A stretch of DNA of 64,000 nt, from NCBI RefSeq assembly GCF_900113765.1, contig NZ_FOQO01000010.1:124001-188000 (forward strand), given 5' to 3'. Of the stretch, positions 54,251 through 61,976 are shown piece by piece. The DNA comes from Parapedobacter indicus. Its GTDB lineage: Bacteria > Bacteroidota > Bacteroidia > Sphingobacteriales > Sphingobacteriaceae. Position numbers and translations under genes: made by a program. The notes beneath the pieces were generated by a model, which had not been told where the DNA came from, searched no databases, and worked only from the letters and a program-made list of their open reading frames with translations. Positions within the stretch are counted from its first letter, which is position 1. Every line of letters starts with the position of its first letter.

Positions 54251-54511
54251 ATGAATAAAACTAGAGTCAATGAAACCGTAATGCAAAAAGCCATCCGTGC
54301 ATCTGCAGACGGGAAGCGGGTATGTGATATTTGCAAAGAATTGAATATTCATCGGAATACGTTTTACCTATGGAAAAAAAAGTACCAGAAAATACGTGAA
54401 GATGGGCGACGGCGACTGGATGAATTGGAAGCGGAAAATGTACGGCTCAGACAACGAAATTCGGCCTTAGAGATGAACAACCGCGCCATTGTCGACCTGT
54501 TGTTGTCTTAA
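54251..54511 (+). CDS. Small HTH protein resembling IS3-type transposase OrfA
   Basis: 86 residues. A helix-turn-helix (VMQKAIRASADGKRVCDICK, then NIHRNTFYLWKKKY) as in the DNA-binding OrfA of IS3-family elements, followed by a leucine-heptad coiled coil (LDELEAENVRLRQRNSALEM). No OrfB, no terminal inverted repeats and no frameshift site follow; the tRNA promoter starts 32 bp after the stop. It is therefore either a remnant of an insertion sequence or a domesticated regulator. The operator upstream favours the second, as inference. Confidence 0.7.
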   Translation: MNKTRVNETVMQKAIRASADGKRVCDICKELNIHRNTFYLWKKKYQKIREDGRRRLDELEAENVRLRQRNSALEMNNRAIVDLLLS

Positions 54512-54543
54512 AGGATTCAGCGAATTAAATTTTATGCCACTGC

Positions 54544-54574
54544 TTGCAAGTGAAATCAATTTTCTCTATGTTTG
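54544..54574 (+). promoter_or_regulatory. Promoter of tRNA-Ala
   Basis: TTG at 54544, a 20-bp spacer and a perfect TATGTTTG box (54567-54574), 13 bp before the tRNA. Its layout matches the lysS promoter. Confidence 0.7.
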
Positions 54575-54587
54575 CAGTCCGCCAAAC

Positions 54588-54661
54588 GGGGGTTTAGCTC
54601 AGCTGGCTAGAGCGCTTGCCTGGCAGGCAAGAGGTCACCGGTTCGAATCCGGTATCCTCCA
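54588..54661 (+). tRNA. tRNA-Ala, anticodon GGC
   Basis: 74 bases fold as a cloverleaf: acceptor GGGGGTT paired with ATCCTCC, including the G3-U70 pair that marks tRNA-Ala, with one T-T mismatch at 6-67; D arm GCTC...GAGC; anticodon stem CTTGC/GCAAG with loop CTGGCAG (anticodon GGC); T arm ACCGG/CCGGT with TTCGAAT. The CCA end is not encoded beyond the discriminator A and one C. Followed by a terminator. Confidence 0.95.
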
Positions 54662-54668
54662 CTTGATT

Positions 54669-54704
54669 AAGCACTTACATCATGTATTTGTAAGTGCTTT
54701 TTTT
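54669..54704 (+). terminator. Terminator of tRNA-Ala
   Basis: Stem AAGCACTTACA with TGTAAGTGCTT (11 bp), a 9-base loop and a run of T residues. The stem core GCACTTA/TAAGTGC recurs in the terminator after the tRNA remnant at 58314. Confidence 0.85.
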
Positions 54705-55160
54705 ATATGCATACATTTTGCATACTTTTTCATTTGTTTGCAACAAGCCTGAAAAATATTAAAAAAAAGTCGCTTTAAGACCCCATAGTCTTGATTTTCA
54801 ATAAAACCGTATTTTCCGATTATACAAAGCGCCTCGGATGTTGAATTTTCAGCTTCTAGTTGCGTGACGAAAACTAAGGAATATGAGCATTTATTTATCA
54901 AATGTAAATGTCTTAGACACAAATTGCCTTTTATAGCCATATTCAGTCACATAATGAACCTCAAATCTTTCAACCAGATTGAAAAATTCATCAATGGTAA
55001 TATCATTAGGTGTAATTATAAGTGGGCAAGGCCATTAAGCCTTGTCGGCAGTGGCTATGATACTTTTGTTCTTCCGTCATTGCCAGACAGGCACAATAAG
55101 ACCATCCCATTTTTCCGGGTGGTCTATTTTTTGGTTTTTTCCGATACTGTTTCGTTGCGT
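54705..55160. other. AT-rich gap without a supported gene
   Basis: About 455 bp, distinctly AT-rich. Open frames of 99 codons (54864-55163, +) and 86 codons (54680-54940, -) cross it, but neither shows a recognisable domain, signal peptide or promoter, and the minus one runs through the tRNA terminator. An imperfect hairpin (AGACCA...TGGTCT, 55099-55125) followed by T residues could end a transcript. It may be decayed coding sequence at the border of the tRNA-bracketed segment. Confidence 0.4.
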
Positions 55161-55164
55161 TAAA

Positions 55165-55212
55165 AAACCCCATTTAGGGGGTATCGCGGGAAATGTTGCA
55201 ACGGTAACTTTG
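55165..55212 (+). promoter_or_regulatory. Operator-promoter of a lipoprotein gene (regulon site D, weak)
   Basis: Repeat-like sequence at 55165-55186 (AAACCCCA, six bases, GGGTATCG), 18 bp, then a perfect TAACTTTG box (55205-55212), 79 bp before the ATG. The right half matches GGTAT but the left half lacks TACC and the gap is two bases shorter than in the other sites. Confidence 0.35.
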
Positions 55213-55291
55213 CTTTTATTAATGAAGGTGTAACGGTAATACAAGCCGGATACGATAACCGGACAACATTATAAACGATAAAATAAAAGAG

Positions 55292-55921
55292 ATGAAAACA
55301 ACAATCAGAAAAACACTCGGTCTGCTCACTATAGCCTTAGCCGTGGTATCTTGCTCCAAAAAAGATGATCCAAATCCGGAGGGCACTTCGGAGTGCTGGT
55401 ACAAAGTTACGATCGATGGGGAAACGACGAGTCCGAATCAGTTTGGTCAAGACAAGGTCGTCATCACCGGAGGAGTAGATCCAGACTCTGGAATAGAGAA
55501 CTTTATTTTTGCAATATATCAAGAAAAAGGGGGGAATAGCCAAGAAGTTGCATTAGGAACCACTGTTCACGGCCTTTTTAACAGCAAGAGTGCTACAGGA
55601 ATTTATCCTGCAGGATCATTTCAATCAGGCTCCTTTAGTACACCGAGATATGAACTTTACCCCAGATATTATATAGGTAACTACAATGACGATCATATCG
55701 AACACAGTCTCACGTTTACCTTGCTGGAGAATTCTGATCAGCGGATACACATGAAAGTATCAGGGACAGTAATAAAAGAAGATAAGGTAGGAAACGAGGT
55801 AGTAGAGATCGGACCTGTTCCCATAGAGACAGAAATAAAGATTGATCGAAGCCATTACATGGAGACCATTGTTGAAGGCGCTATAGTTGGCGGGGCTTAC
55901 TGCGAGTGTCAAGAACAATAA
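55292..55921 (+). CDS. Hypothetical lipoprotein
   Basis: 209 residues. Lipoprotein signal with lipobox AVVSC followed by SKKDD, compatible with outer-membrane sorting. The remainder is mostly beta-strand-like (GECWYKVT-type start at SECWYKVTIDGE; LTFTLLENSDQRIHMKVSGTV) and ends in the Cys-containing YCECQEQ. No family recognised. First gene of the AT-rich segment bracketed by tRNA-Ala and its remnant; a candidate weak operator lies upstream. It converges with the next gene across 123 bp with no clear terminator. Confidence 0.7.
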   Translation: MKTTIRKTLGLLTIALAVVSCSKKDDPNPEGTSECWYKVTIDGETTSPNQFGQDKVVITGGVDPDSGIENFIFAIYQEKGGNSQEVALGTTVHGLFNSKSATGIYPAGSFQSGSFSTPRYELYPRYYIGNYNDDHIEHSLTFTLLENSDQRIHMKVSGTVIKEDKVGNEVVEIGPVPIETEIKIDRSHYMETIVEGAIVGGAYCECQEQ

Positions 55922-56044
55922 TCATAAACCATTTTAAATCTATAAACTTTAAAAGCCATTAAAAAAGCAATCTTTACCCTTATGCTGCAAAAGATTCAAC
56001 GCAATCGTTTGAGGCAACAAGTTAACCTTATGGAGACTCTGATT

Positions 56045-56707
56045 TCATTCAACTATCGGTTCGGTCAGGGCCAGCATGGCTGCAATCGCCGTTGAGCTAT
56101 CCATCGGTTCAGGTGCAACGGCTTCATGTTCCGGATTTGAAGTAGTGGGACCGAAAGTTCCGGACAATGCAATCACTTGGTTGTCCTGATTATCTATATG
56201 GGCTAGCCTAATGTACAGCTCGTACCGCCAATCACCTTTTTCATTATTCCTGTAACGCAGGGCAAATACGTTCTCATAAGGTGCTTTCCCCAATCTTCCA
56301 TCAGCAATTTCCTCCATATCGGGGAACATATCCAATATTTCATCCTTTGTCTCCTTTCCCATACCTGACTGTGCGTTGATGGAACGCCAAGCATACACAT
56401 AGCCATTAATATCATCTTTGAAGTTCACTGTATAAAAGTAAATATGCGGTATTGTCGGATAATGCCCTTCATCTGTAAAGCTGCCTGTTTCCTGCGTTTC
56501 ATATCCCTGCATTTGGGATGTAAGTAATGCGGACACCTGGTTTATCGTAGTGAGGTGTTTCAGGCGCACACCGGTACCCCTTGTATCCGGTTCTCTGTCC
56601 TCCTTACTGTCACAGGCAGACAGCAGGAAGGTTCCTGTAAACAATAACGCGATCGGTGCCCATACAAATTGGTTTTTGAGTTGTCTAGTAATTCTGAATT
56701 TAGCCAT
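56045..56707 (-). CDS. Hypothetical lipoprotein
   Basis: 220 residues from ATG 56707; the frame extends upstream only through a TTG at 56734. Lipobox LLSAC followed by DSKED. The mature part begins with a stretch of helix (HLTTINQVSALLTSQMQGYE) and ends in a loop rich in Glu and Pro. No family recognised. It is read in the same direction as the propeller lipoprotein 204 bp upstream; the gap between them shows nothing recognisable. Confidence 0.65.
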   Translation of the reverse strand: MAKFRITRQLKNQFVWAPIALLFTGTFLLSACDSKEDREPDTRGTGVRLKHLTTINQVSALLTSQMQGYETQETGSFTDEGHYPTIPHIYFYTVNFKDDINGYVYAWRSINAQSGMGKETKDEILDMFPDMEEIADGRLGKAPYENVFALRYRNNEKGDWRYELYIRLAHIDNQDNQVIALSGTFGPTTSNPEHEAVAPEPMDSSTAIAAMLALTEPIVE

Positions 56708-56910
56708 AGTTCTGTTTTTTAATGATTTTATCAACTCTTTCAGCAGGTTCTTTAAAAGTAAAGTGATGATTAGATGTATTTCATTTCGGTTGCTTTATGG
56801 ATAAGTGCCACAGCGTTGGATTACCGTTTCTCCTTTAATAGCCTTGCGAACACCCATGATGACAAGCGTAAAATTAATGATTTCAACTTCATCTATGTAT
56901 ATCGCTATAT

Positions 56911-57879
56911 TCACTCCACCCAGAATGTCGGGCCATCAACCGCAGGAAGGATCTCTTCCCCTTCAGGTTGTATGACAATTACTTCTTCGTCACTATCCAT
57001 GTTATACACCCGGCCGTCGTTCGGGATAATGGCAAGGTTCCAGTAAAAGAACGTAGGCCCGATTTTTTTCGCTACCAGCAGGTGTTTCCCGTCGGGAGAG
57101 AAGTCGGCCTGGATTTCACCGCCGCTACTTTCCGTAACCTGCCGTAAATCATTACCGTCCACATCCATCACGTATATATGATTGCTCACCATCATCGCAA
57201 GCTGTGTGCCTTGCTTGTTTGCCCGCAGGTTGCCCCACACCGTATAAGGCATCTCTTTTACCAACGTAAGGTCTGTATAGGGTGGGTCAGATCGGAAAAT
57301 ATACCGTTCGTTTAAGGTAAAGACAATACGGTTGCCCGGAAGCCATCGCACCTCATCACTGATCCCGAAAGCCATGGGGCCCGTTTCGGTGTTCACCGCC
57401 TCCAAATGAGTGAGCACCTTCCCGTCCAAATCGGTTATGACGATGCCATTGTCAAATGTCGGGCTGTACAGCACTTTCTTATTATCGGGCGAGAGCAATG
57501 CTTTTACGTCTGTGTCTACACCCTTCGGTGAAACATAATCAAATTCATCGGCGATCGTTCCATCCGAATTGCGTATTAACGTGATTTTGGCCACATCGAA
57601 TACACCGGCTTCCCGTTCGCTGGTCAGCCTGAACTGTCTGTCCAGGCCCATGTCCCAAGAATTGAATCCGTAGGTGTTGAACGTGAAGTAAGTGCTTTGC
57701 CGGTTTGTCTGCAAATCCAGCTGATACACATTTCCGGTAAAGGTGTATAGGAGTTTGCCGGTCAGACTCCTATTTCCGCCATTTTCATTATCGGGATTGG
57801 CACCCTTGTTTTTGCTGCACGACAAAATGCCGAACACTGCGACTAGGACGAGAGTAATGGTTTGTACTTTCCTTTTCAT
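56911..57879 (-). CDS. TolB-like beta-propeller lipoprotein
   Basis: 322 residues. Lipobox GILSC, Asn/Gly-rich linker, then WD40/PD40-like repeats: KALLSPDNKKVLYSPTFDNG, DEVRWLPGNRIVFTLNERY, NLRANKQGTQLAMMVSNHIYV, EIQADFSPDGKHLLVAKK. It probably scaffolds or senses something at the cell surface or in the periplasm; no enzyme motif is visible. A good promoter precedes it. It ends 203 bp upstream of the next lipoprotein gene on the same strand. Confidence 0.75.
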   Translation of the reverse strand: MKRKVQTITLVLVAVFGILSCSKNKGANPDNENGGNRSLTGKLLYTFTGNVYQLDLQTNRQSTYFTFNTYGFNSWDMGLDRQFRLTSEREAGVFDVAKITLIRNSDGTIADEFDYVSPKGVDTDVKALLSPDNKKVLYSPTFDNGIVITDLDGKVLTHLEAVNTETGPMAFGISDEVRWLPGNRIVFTLNERYIFRSDPPYTDLTLVKEMPYTVWGNLRANKQGTQLAMMVSNHIYVMDVDGNDLRQVTESSGGEIQADFSPDGKHLLVAKKIGPTFFYWNLAIIPNDGRVYNMDSDEEVIVIQPEGEEILPAVDGPTFWVE

Positions 57880-57900
57880 ATATCAATTAATGTATGAAAA

Positions 57901-57931
57901 CAAAGTTATCAGGTGCTTTTGTTCTGGGCAA
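57901..57931 (-). promoter_or_regulatory. Promoter of the propeller lipoprotein gene
   Basis: On the minus strand TTG (57931-57929), a 20-bp spacer and a perfect TAACTTTG box (57908-57901), 21 bp before the ATG. The following stretch to 58215 is AT-rich and shows no gene. Confidence 0.6.
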
Positions 57932-58215
57932 TCCACGAAAACAAGGATTTATGTTCCCATTTACCAATTGAAGCCTTTGGAATCGTGGATCAACAACTGG
58001 AATGTGGTTAACCTGTTCAATTGATTTTAACAAATATTCCTCTTCTGTCCGTTTTGGTTCTCAGTTCTGATAGAATTGTTCAAATACTGGTTAATTCTGT
58101 GAAAACAGTTCTGTGAGCTCTGAGATATCTTTGTATTAAGATTAGTTGCTAGAAAAGTCAATAGTTTTACTTCATTCAAAGAGATGTATTTTTCTTTTGT
58201 CGAAAACGATGACGA

Positions 58216-58303
58216 TCAGGTTTAGCTAACCAATGAATGAAATATTATTCGGTATCCGCGCGGCCAACGGAGTGATTATCGTGTTCGAATCCGGTATCAT
58301 CCA
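58216..58303 (+). pseudogene. Decayed tRNA-Ala copy
   Basis: The 16-mer gttcgaatccggtatc (58283-58298) and the following TCCA match the T-arm loop and acceptor 3' strand of tRNA-Ala at 54641-54661 with one difference. A 9-mer ggtttagct (58219-58227) matches its 5' part (54591-54599). The centre is unrelated and about 14 bp longer, and no cloverleaf can be drawn, so this is not a working tRNA. With its terminator it forms a direct repeat of the tRNA unit about 3.6 kb away. Confidence 0.65.
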
Positions 58304-58313
58304 TATGATTATC

Positions 58314-58347
58314 ACGCACTTATGATCGAATCGTAAGTGCGTTTTTT
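58314..58347 (+). terminator. Terminator after the tRNA remnant
   Basis: Stem ACGCACTTA with TAAGTGCGT (9 bp), an 11-base loop and six T residues. The stem shares GCACTTA/TAAGTGC with the tRNA-Ala terminator, supporting common origin of the two units. Confidence 0.75.
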
Positions 58348-58376
58348 GTGCTTATTCGACAACTATTTTACCGCAC

Positions 58377-59042
58377 TCATAGTTCCACAGTAATTGCGGA
58401 ACCACCCAGATTTTTCAACGCCTGTTGTACGGAGTCTATCATTGGCTCCGGGCCACAGACATAAAAATCCTGGTTGAAATCCTGTATCTTATCCTTTAAA
58501 TAGGCCTCGTCGATGCGGCCATGATCATAGCCGGGAGTATGATCATCCGTGATCGTGTTGATGAAATTTCTACCCAACATGTCAGTGAACTCATCCTTCA
58601 ATATAATATCCGCCTCGGTTTTGTTCGAACAGAGCAATTTATTCGCGCCGATCATTCCGTCCTGATACAGCTGCCGGAAAATGGCAATGAACGGCGTAAC
58701 GCCTGCTCCGCCGGCAATAAAGGTTCCTTCCCCTTTGTATTGGATGGCGCCCCATACGTCGTGCAGAATCAGTTCATCCCCGGGTTTCAATACTCCTAGC
58801 TGATGCGTAACTTCCTCATGCTCATCGTATATCTTGATCGTGAATTCCAGGAAATCCCATGTGTTGAGCGAGGTGAAGGTAAACGGGTTCCGCTTGTCCA
58901 GCCAGCCCTCCTTATTGATGGTAACCTCGGTGGCTTGTCCGGGAATAAAGGTGTAACCGTCGGGTTTTTCCACCCGGAATCGCTTTACATTGTGCGTATC
59001 GGGCTCAACTGACAAGATTTTGACAATATGCTTTTCTTCCAT
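58377..59042 (-). CDS. FAD-binding ferredoxin/flavodoxin reductase-like protein
   Basis: 221 residues. A flavin-binding barrel with RNPFTFTS (the R-x-Y/F-S/T FAD motif) and FIPGQATEV is followed by an NAD(P)-binding half with GGAGVTPFIAIFRQL and CGPEPMIDSVQQ. It transfers electrons between NAD(P)H and a protein or small acceptor. No Fe-S cysteine cluster is present. It is read divergently from the molybdenum cofactor operon; the 235-bp gap holds the moaA promoter. A link to molybdoenzyme electron transfer is possible but only by position. Confidence 0.85.
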   Translation of the reverse strand: MEEKHIVKILSVEPDTHNVKRFRVEKPDGYTFIPGQATEVTINKEGWLDKRNPFTFTSLNTWDFLEFTIKIYDEHEEVTHQLGVLKPGDELILHDVWGAIQYKGEGTFIAGGAGVTPFIAIFRQLYQDGMIGANKLLCSNKTEADIILKDEFTDMLGRNFINTITDDHTPGYDHGRIDEAYLKDKIQDFNQDFYVCGPEPMIDSVQQALKNLGGSAITVEL

Positions 59043-59169
59043 GTTTTTATCTGTTTCTAATTGTAGGAATGGAATTCTTTCATTTAAGGTGGAGTTCCTT
59101 TAAATATAGTGGCAATGTACAAACTTTTTGCGGTTAATTCAAGTGTAAACAATCCTACTGGGGCATAAC

Positions 59170-59203
59170 TTGCCCTTCGGTAAAGCTTTCTTTTTTATAT
59201 TTG
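59170..59203 (+). promoter_or_regulatory. Promoter of the molybdenum cofactor operon
   Basis: TTG at 59170, a 23-bp spacer and a perfect TATATTTG box (59196-59203), 74 bp before the moaA ATG. The leader shows no clear riboswitch fold that I could identify. Confidence 0.5.
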
Positions 59204-59277
59204 TAGTCATGCAATTTTACACCCCTTAATTCGGGATCATGTAAATTACACGGCGGTAGAGAGACCCAACGAACACT

Positions 59278-60264
59278 ATGATTACGGATAACCATGGACG
59301 CGAGATCAACTATTTAAGACTGGCCGTTACCGACCGGTGCAACCTGCGGTGTAGTTATTGCATGCCTGCCGAAGGGCTTGACTGGCTACCCCGGAGGGAA
59401 TTAATGACGTATGAAGAAATGCTCCGGATATGCTCCCTGTTCATAACCATGGGGGTCGAAAAAATCCGAATTACCGGTGGGGAGCCGCTTGTACGAAGGG
59501 ATTTAGTTCCTTTCCTATATAAGCTTTCGGAAATCGGTGGACTAAGGGAACTGACACTGACCACAAATGGCTTATTGACTGGAGACTTCGTTTCCGATTT
59601 CAAGGAAATAGGCATCAAGTCGGTTAACCTCAGTTTGGACACATTGGATAAGGACCGCTTCTTCCAGATTACGCGTCGGGAAGGGTTGAATAAAGTGCTG
59701 GAGACGATGGACAAGCTTCTGGAAAATGACATCAGCATAAAAATCAATACCGTGGTGATGGCAAATAAAAATATCGCAGACATCATCCCGTTGGTGCGGC
59801 TTACGCAACACCTCCCGGTAAGCGTACGCTTTATCGAAGAAATGCCGTTTAATGGAGGTACCCATCAAGTTACATTGGATTGGGATCACCGGCATATATT
59901 GGATCATATCCGGAAGCAATTTCCTGCGATGGAAAAGCTTCCCGATGCACCCTATTCCACTTCATACAACTACCACATCCCGGGGTATAAAGGGAAGATC
60001 GGCGTCATCGCCGCTTATTCGCGTTTGTTTTGTGGCTCGTGCAATCGCATCCGTATTACCTCAACGGGCGTATTGCGTACCTGCCTCTATGAAACCGGAT
60101 CTTTGAACCTGAAAGATGCCATCCGCGAAGGATGCACGGATGCTGAGTTGCGAAAGCGGATAACGGAGACCGTGCTGAAGAAGCCAGCGGATGGCTGGGA
60201 GGCGCAGGATACATTGATGACGCAACATCGGGAACAGGAATCGATGGCTACAATCGGAGGATGA
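59278..60264 (+). CDS. moaA: GTP 3',8-cyclase MoaA
   Basis: 328 residues, standard length. Radical SAM enzyme that with MoaC makes cyclic pyranopterin monophosphate from GTP. The SAM cluster is C21-x3-C25-x2-C28 (CNLRCSYC), the second Fe-S cluster is in FCGSCNRIRIT and LRTCLY, and the chain ends in the conserved Gly-Gly (MATIGG). First gene of the operon; moeA begins 10 bp later. Confidence 0.97.
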   Translation: MITDNHGREINYLRLAVTDRCNLRCSYCMPAEGLDWLPRRELMTYEEMLRICSLFITMGVEKIRITGGEPLVRRDLVPFLYKLSEIGGLRELTLTTNGLLTGDFVSDFKEIGIKSVNLSLDTLDKDRFFQITRREGLNKVLETMDKLLENDISIKINTVVMANKNIADIIPLVRLTQHLPVSVRFIEEMPFNGGTHQVTLDWDHRHILDHIRKQFPAMEKLPDAPYSTSYNYHIPGYKGKIGVIAAYSRLFCGSCNRIRITSTGVLRTCLYETGSLNLKDAIREGCTDAELRKRITETVLKKPADGWEAQDTLMTQHREQESMATIGG

Positions 60265-60274
60265 AATTAAAACG

Positions 60275-61483
60275 ATGGAACTTATCACGGTAGAACGGGC
60301 AGAACAGATCATCCAATCCCAAACAAGGGACTACGGCACCATACGGGTCCCTTATGAGCACTCCCTGGGCCGGGTTTTGGCAGAAAAGCTGGTTGCCGAC
60401 CGGGATTTGCCGCCTTTCAACCGTGCTACCGTAGATGGTATCGCCATAGCTTACCGAGCCTATAAGGAGGACGGCTTACGTTCCTTTACCGTCAATGCTA
60501 TACAGGCTGCCGGAGAAACGCCCCTTGCTATCTCGTCAACAAATGAATGTATCGAAATCATGACCGGCGCAGCATTGGATAGTTCGTTGGATACGGTAGT
60601 GAGGTATGAAGATATCGTAGTGGCTAACGGAACGGCTACGGTAAACGACATTGAAATCAAGCAAGGGCAAAACATACATTTACAGGGAAAAGACAAAAAA
60701 GAAGGCGATGTTGTAGCCGATGCCTGCCGGCTTATCACGCCGGCGTTGGTAGGCTTAGCGGCTTCCGTCGGTAAAACAGATTTGTTGGTAAAAAGACTGC
60801 CCAAGGTTGCCATCGTTACCACAGGCGATGAACTGGTCGGTGTCGAAGAAAATCCCACTCCCTACCAATTAAGACGTTCCAATGATGTAACGATACAATC
60901 CGTTTTAACGCGTTACGGTATCCAGGCCGACAGGCTGCACGTAAACGACGATTACGACACGATGAAAGGTACGTTCCAACGATGCTTACAATCCTATGAT
61001 GTACTGCTGCTGACCGGAGGTGTTTCCATGGGTAAATTTGATTATATCCCGCAGGTACTGGAACATCTCGGTGTGAAAAAGCTATTCCACAAAGTCAGGC
61101 AGCGTCCCGGAAAGCCATTCTGGTTCGGTACGTACCAAGATCAGCAAGTAATTTTTGCATTTCCGGGCAATCCGGTTTCTGTATTTATGTGCCTGCACCG
61201 CTATTTCCTTCCCTGGTTGGAACGTTCTTTGGACGTGAAAATATCATCACCTCAATACGCCGTTTTACAGCATGATATGGATTTTTCCTATCCCTTACAC
61301 TATTTTGCGCAGGTGAAGCTGGAGGTGGATCACCAAGGGACAGTAACCGCACAGCCTGTAGAAAGTAACGGTTCGGGCGATTTTTCCAACCTGATTTATA
61401 CCGATGCTTTTATGGAACTGCCATTGGAAAAAAACAAATTTAAAAAAGGCGAAGTGTACAAAATATGGCCGTATAACGTTTAA
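60275..61483 (+). CDS. moeA: Molybdopterin molybdenumtransferase MoeA
   Basis: 402 residues. Inserts molybdate into molybdopterin-AMP. Domain order as in MoeA: N-terminal part with DRDLPPFNRATVDGIA, the beta domain with EIMTGAALDSSLDTVVRYED, the MogA-like domain with VAIVTTGDELV, LLLTGGVSMGKFDYI and FGLPGNP-like FAFPGNPVSVFM, and the short C-terminal domain. It sits between moaA and moaC with 10- and 15-bp gaps. Confidence 0.96.
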   Translation: MELITVERAEQIIQSQTRDYGTIRVPYEHSLGRVLAEKLVADRDLPPFNRATVDGIAIAYRAYKEDGLRSFTVNAIQAAGETPLAISSTNECIEIMTGAALDSSLDTVVRYEDIVVANGTATVNDIEIKQGQNIHLQGKDKKEGDVVADACRLITPALVGLAASVGKTDLLVKRLPKVAIVTTGDELVGVEENPTPYQLRRSNDVTIQSVLTRYGIQADRLHVNDDYDTMKGTFQRCLQSYDVLLLTGGVSMGKFDYIPQVLEHLGVKKLFHKVRQRPGKPFWFGTYQDQQVIFAFPGNPVSVFMCLHRYFLPWLERSLDVKISSPQYAVLQHDMDFSYPLHYFAQVKLEVDHQGTVTAQPVESNGSGDFSNLIYTDAFMELPLEKNKFKKGEVYKIWPYNV

Positions 61484-61498
61484 TTTCAACGCTTACCG

Positions 61499-61975
61499 AT
61501 GACTGAATTTTCTCATTTAAATCAAAATTCCCAACCGAGTATGGTGGATGTGGGTGGCAAGAAAGTTACCCATCGAAAAGCGGTTGCCCAATGCATTGTA
61601 GCCCTGCCGGAAGAAGTTTTGGAAGCGCTTCAGAAAGATGATTTCAAAACCAAGAAAGGTTCGGTATTCCAAACAGCCATCATCGCGGGAATCATGGCGG
61701 CTAAGAAAACGGGTGATTTGATTCCATTGTGCCATCCATTGGGATTGCATAACTGTGAAATCGATGTGAAGCTGAATGGCCCGAAGGAAATCATCATTCA
61801 TTGCACCGCAAGCATTGAAGCCAAAACGGGCGTGGAAATGGAAGCACTTACCGGTGCTTCGGTAGCTGCGCTGACGATCTATGATATGTGCAAGGCATTG
61901 AGCCACGACATCGTGATCAAAGAAGTCAGATTAATGGAAAAAACCGGAGGGAAAAGTGACTTTCAAAGACAATAG
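61499..61975 (+). CDS. moaC: Cyclic pyranopterin monophosphate synthase MoaC
   Basis: 158 residues. Completes cPMP formation after MoaA. Signature blocks are MVDVGGKKVTHRKAVA, IPLCHPLGLHN, and TGVEMEALTGASVAALTIYDMCKA with the catalytic lysine further on (KTGGKSDF). The first 14 residues before MVDVGG are a short variable tail. Followed at once by mobA. Confidence 0.97.
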   Translation: MTEFSHLNQNSQPSMVDVGGKKVTHRKAVAQCIVALPEEVLEALQKDDFKTKKGSVFQTAIIAGIMAAKKTGDLIPLCHPLGLHNCEIDVKLNGPKEIIIHCTASIEAKTGVEMEALTGASVAALTIYDMCKALSHDIVIKEVRLMEKTGGKSDFQRQ

Positions 61976-61976
61976 C

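Noticed and set aside
54864..55163. 99-codon plus-strand open frame in the AT-rich gap
   Set aside because: No domain, no promoter, biased and low-complexity translation; kept only as part of the gap description.
54588..58347. Complete integrative element at tRNA-Ala
   Set aside because: No integrase, relaxase, phage or plasmid gene lies between the tRNA and its remnant, so only a scar or duplication can be claimed.
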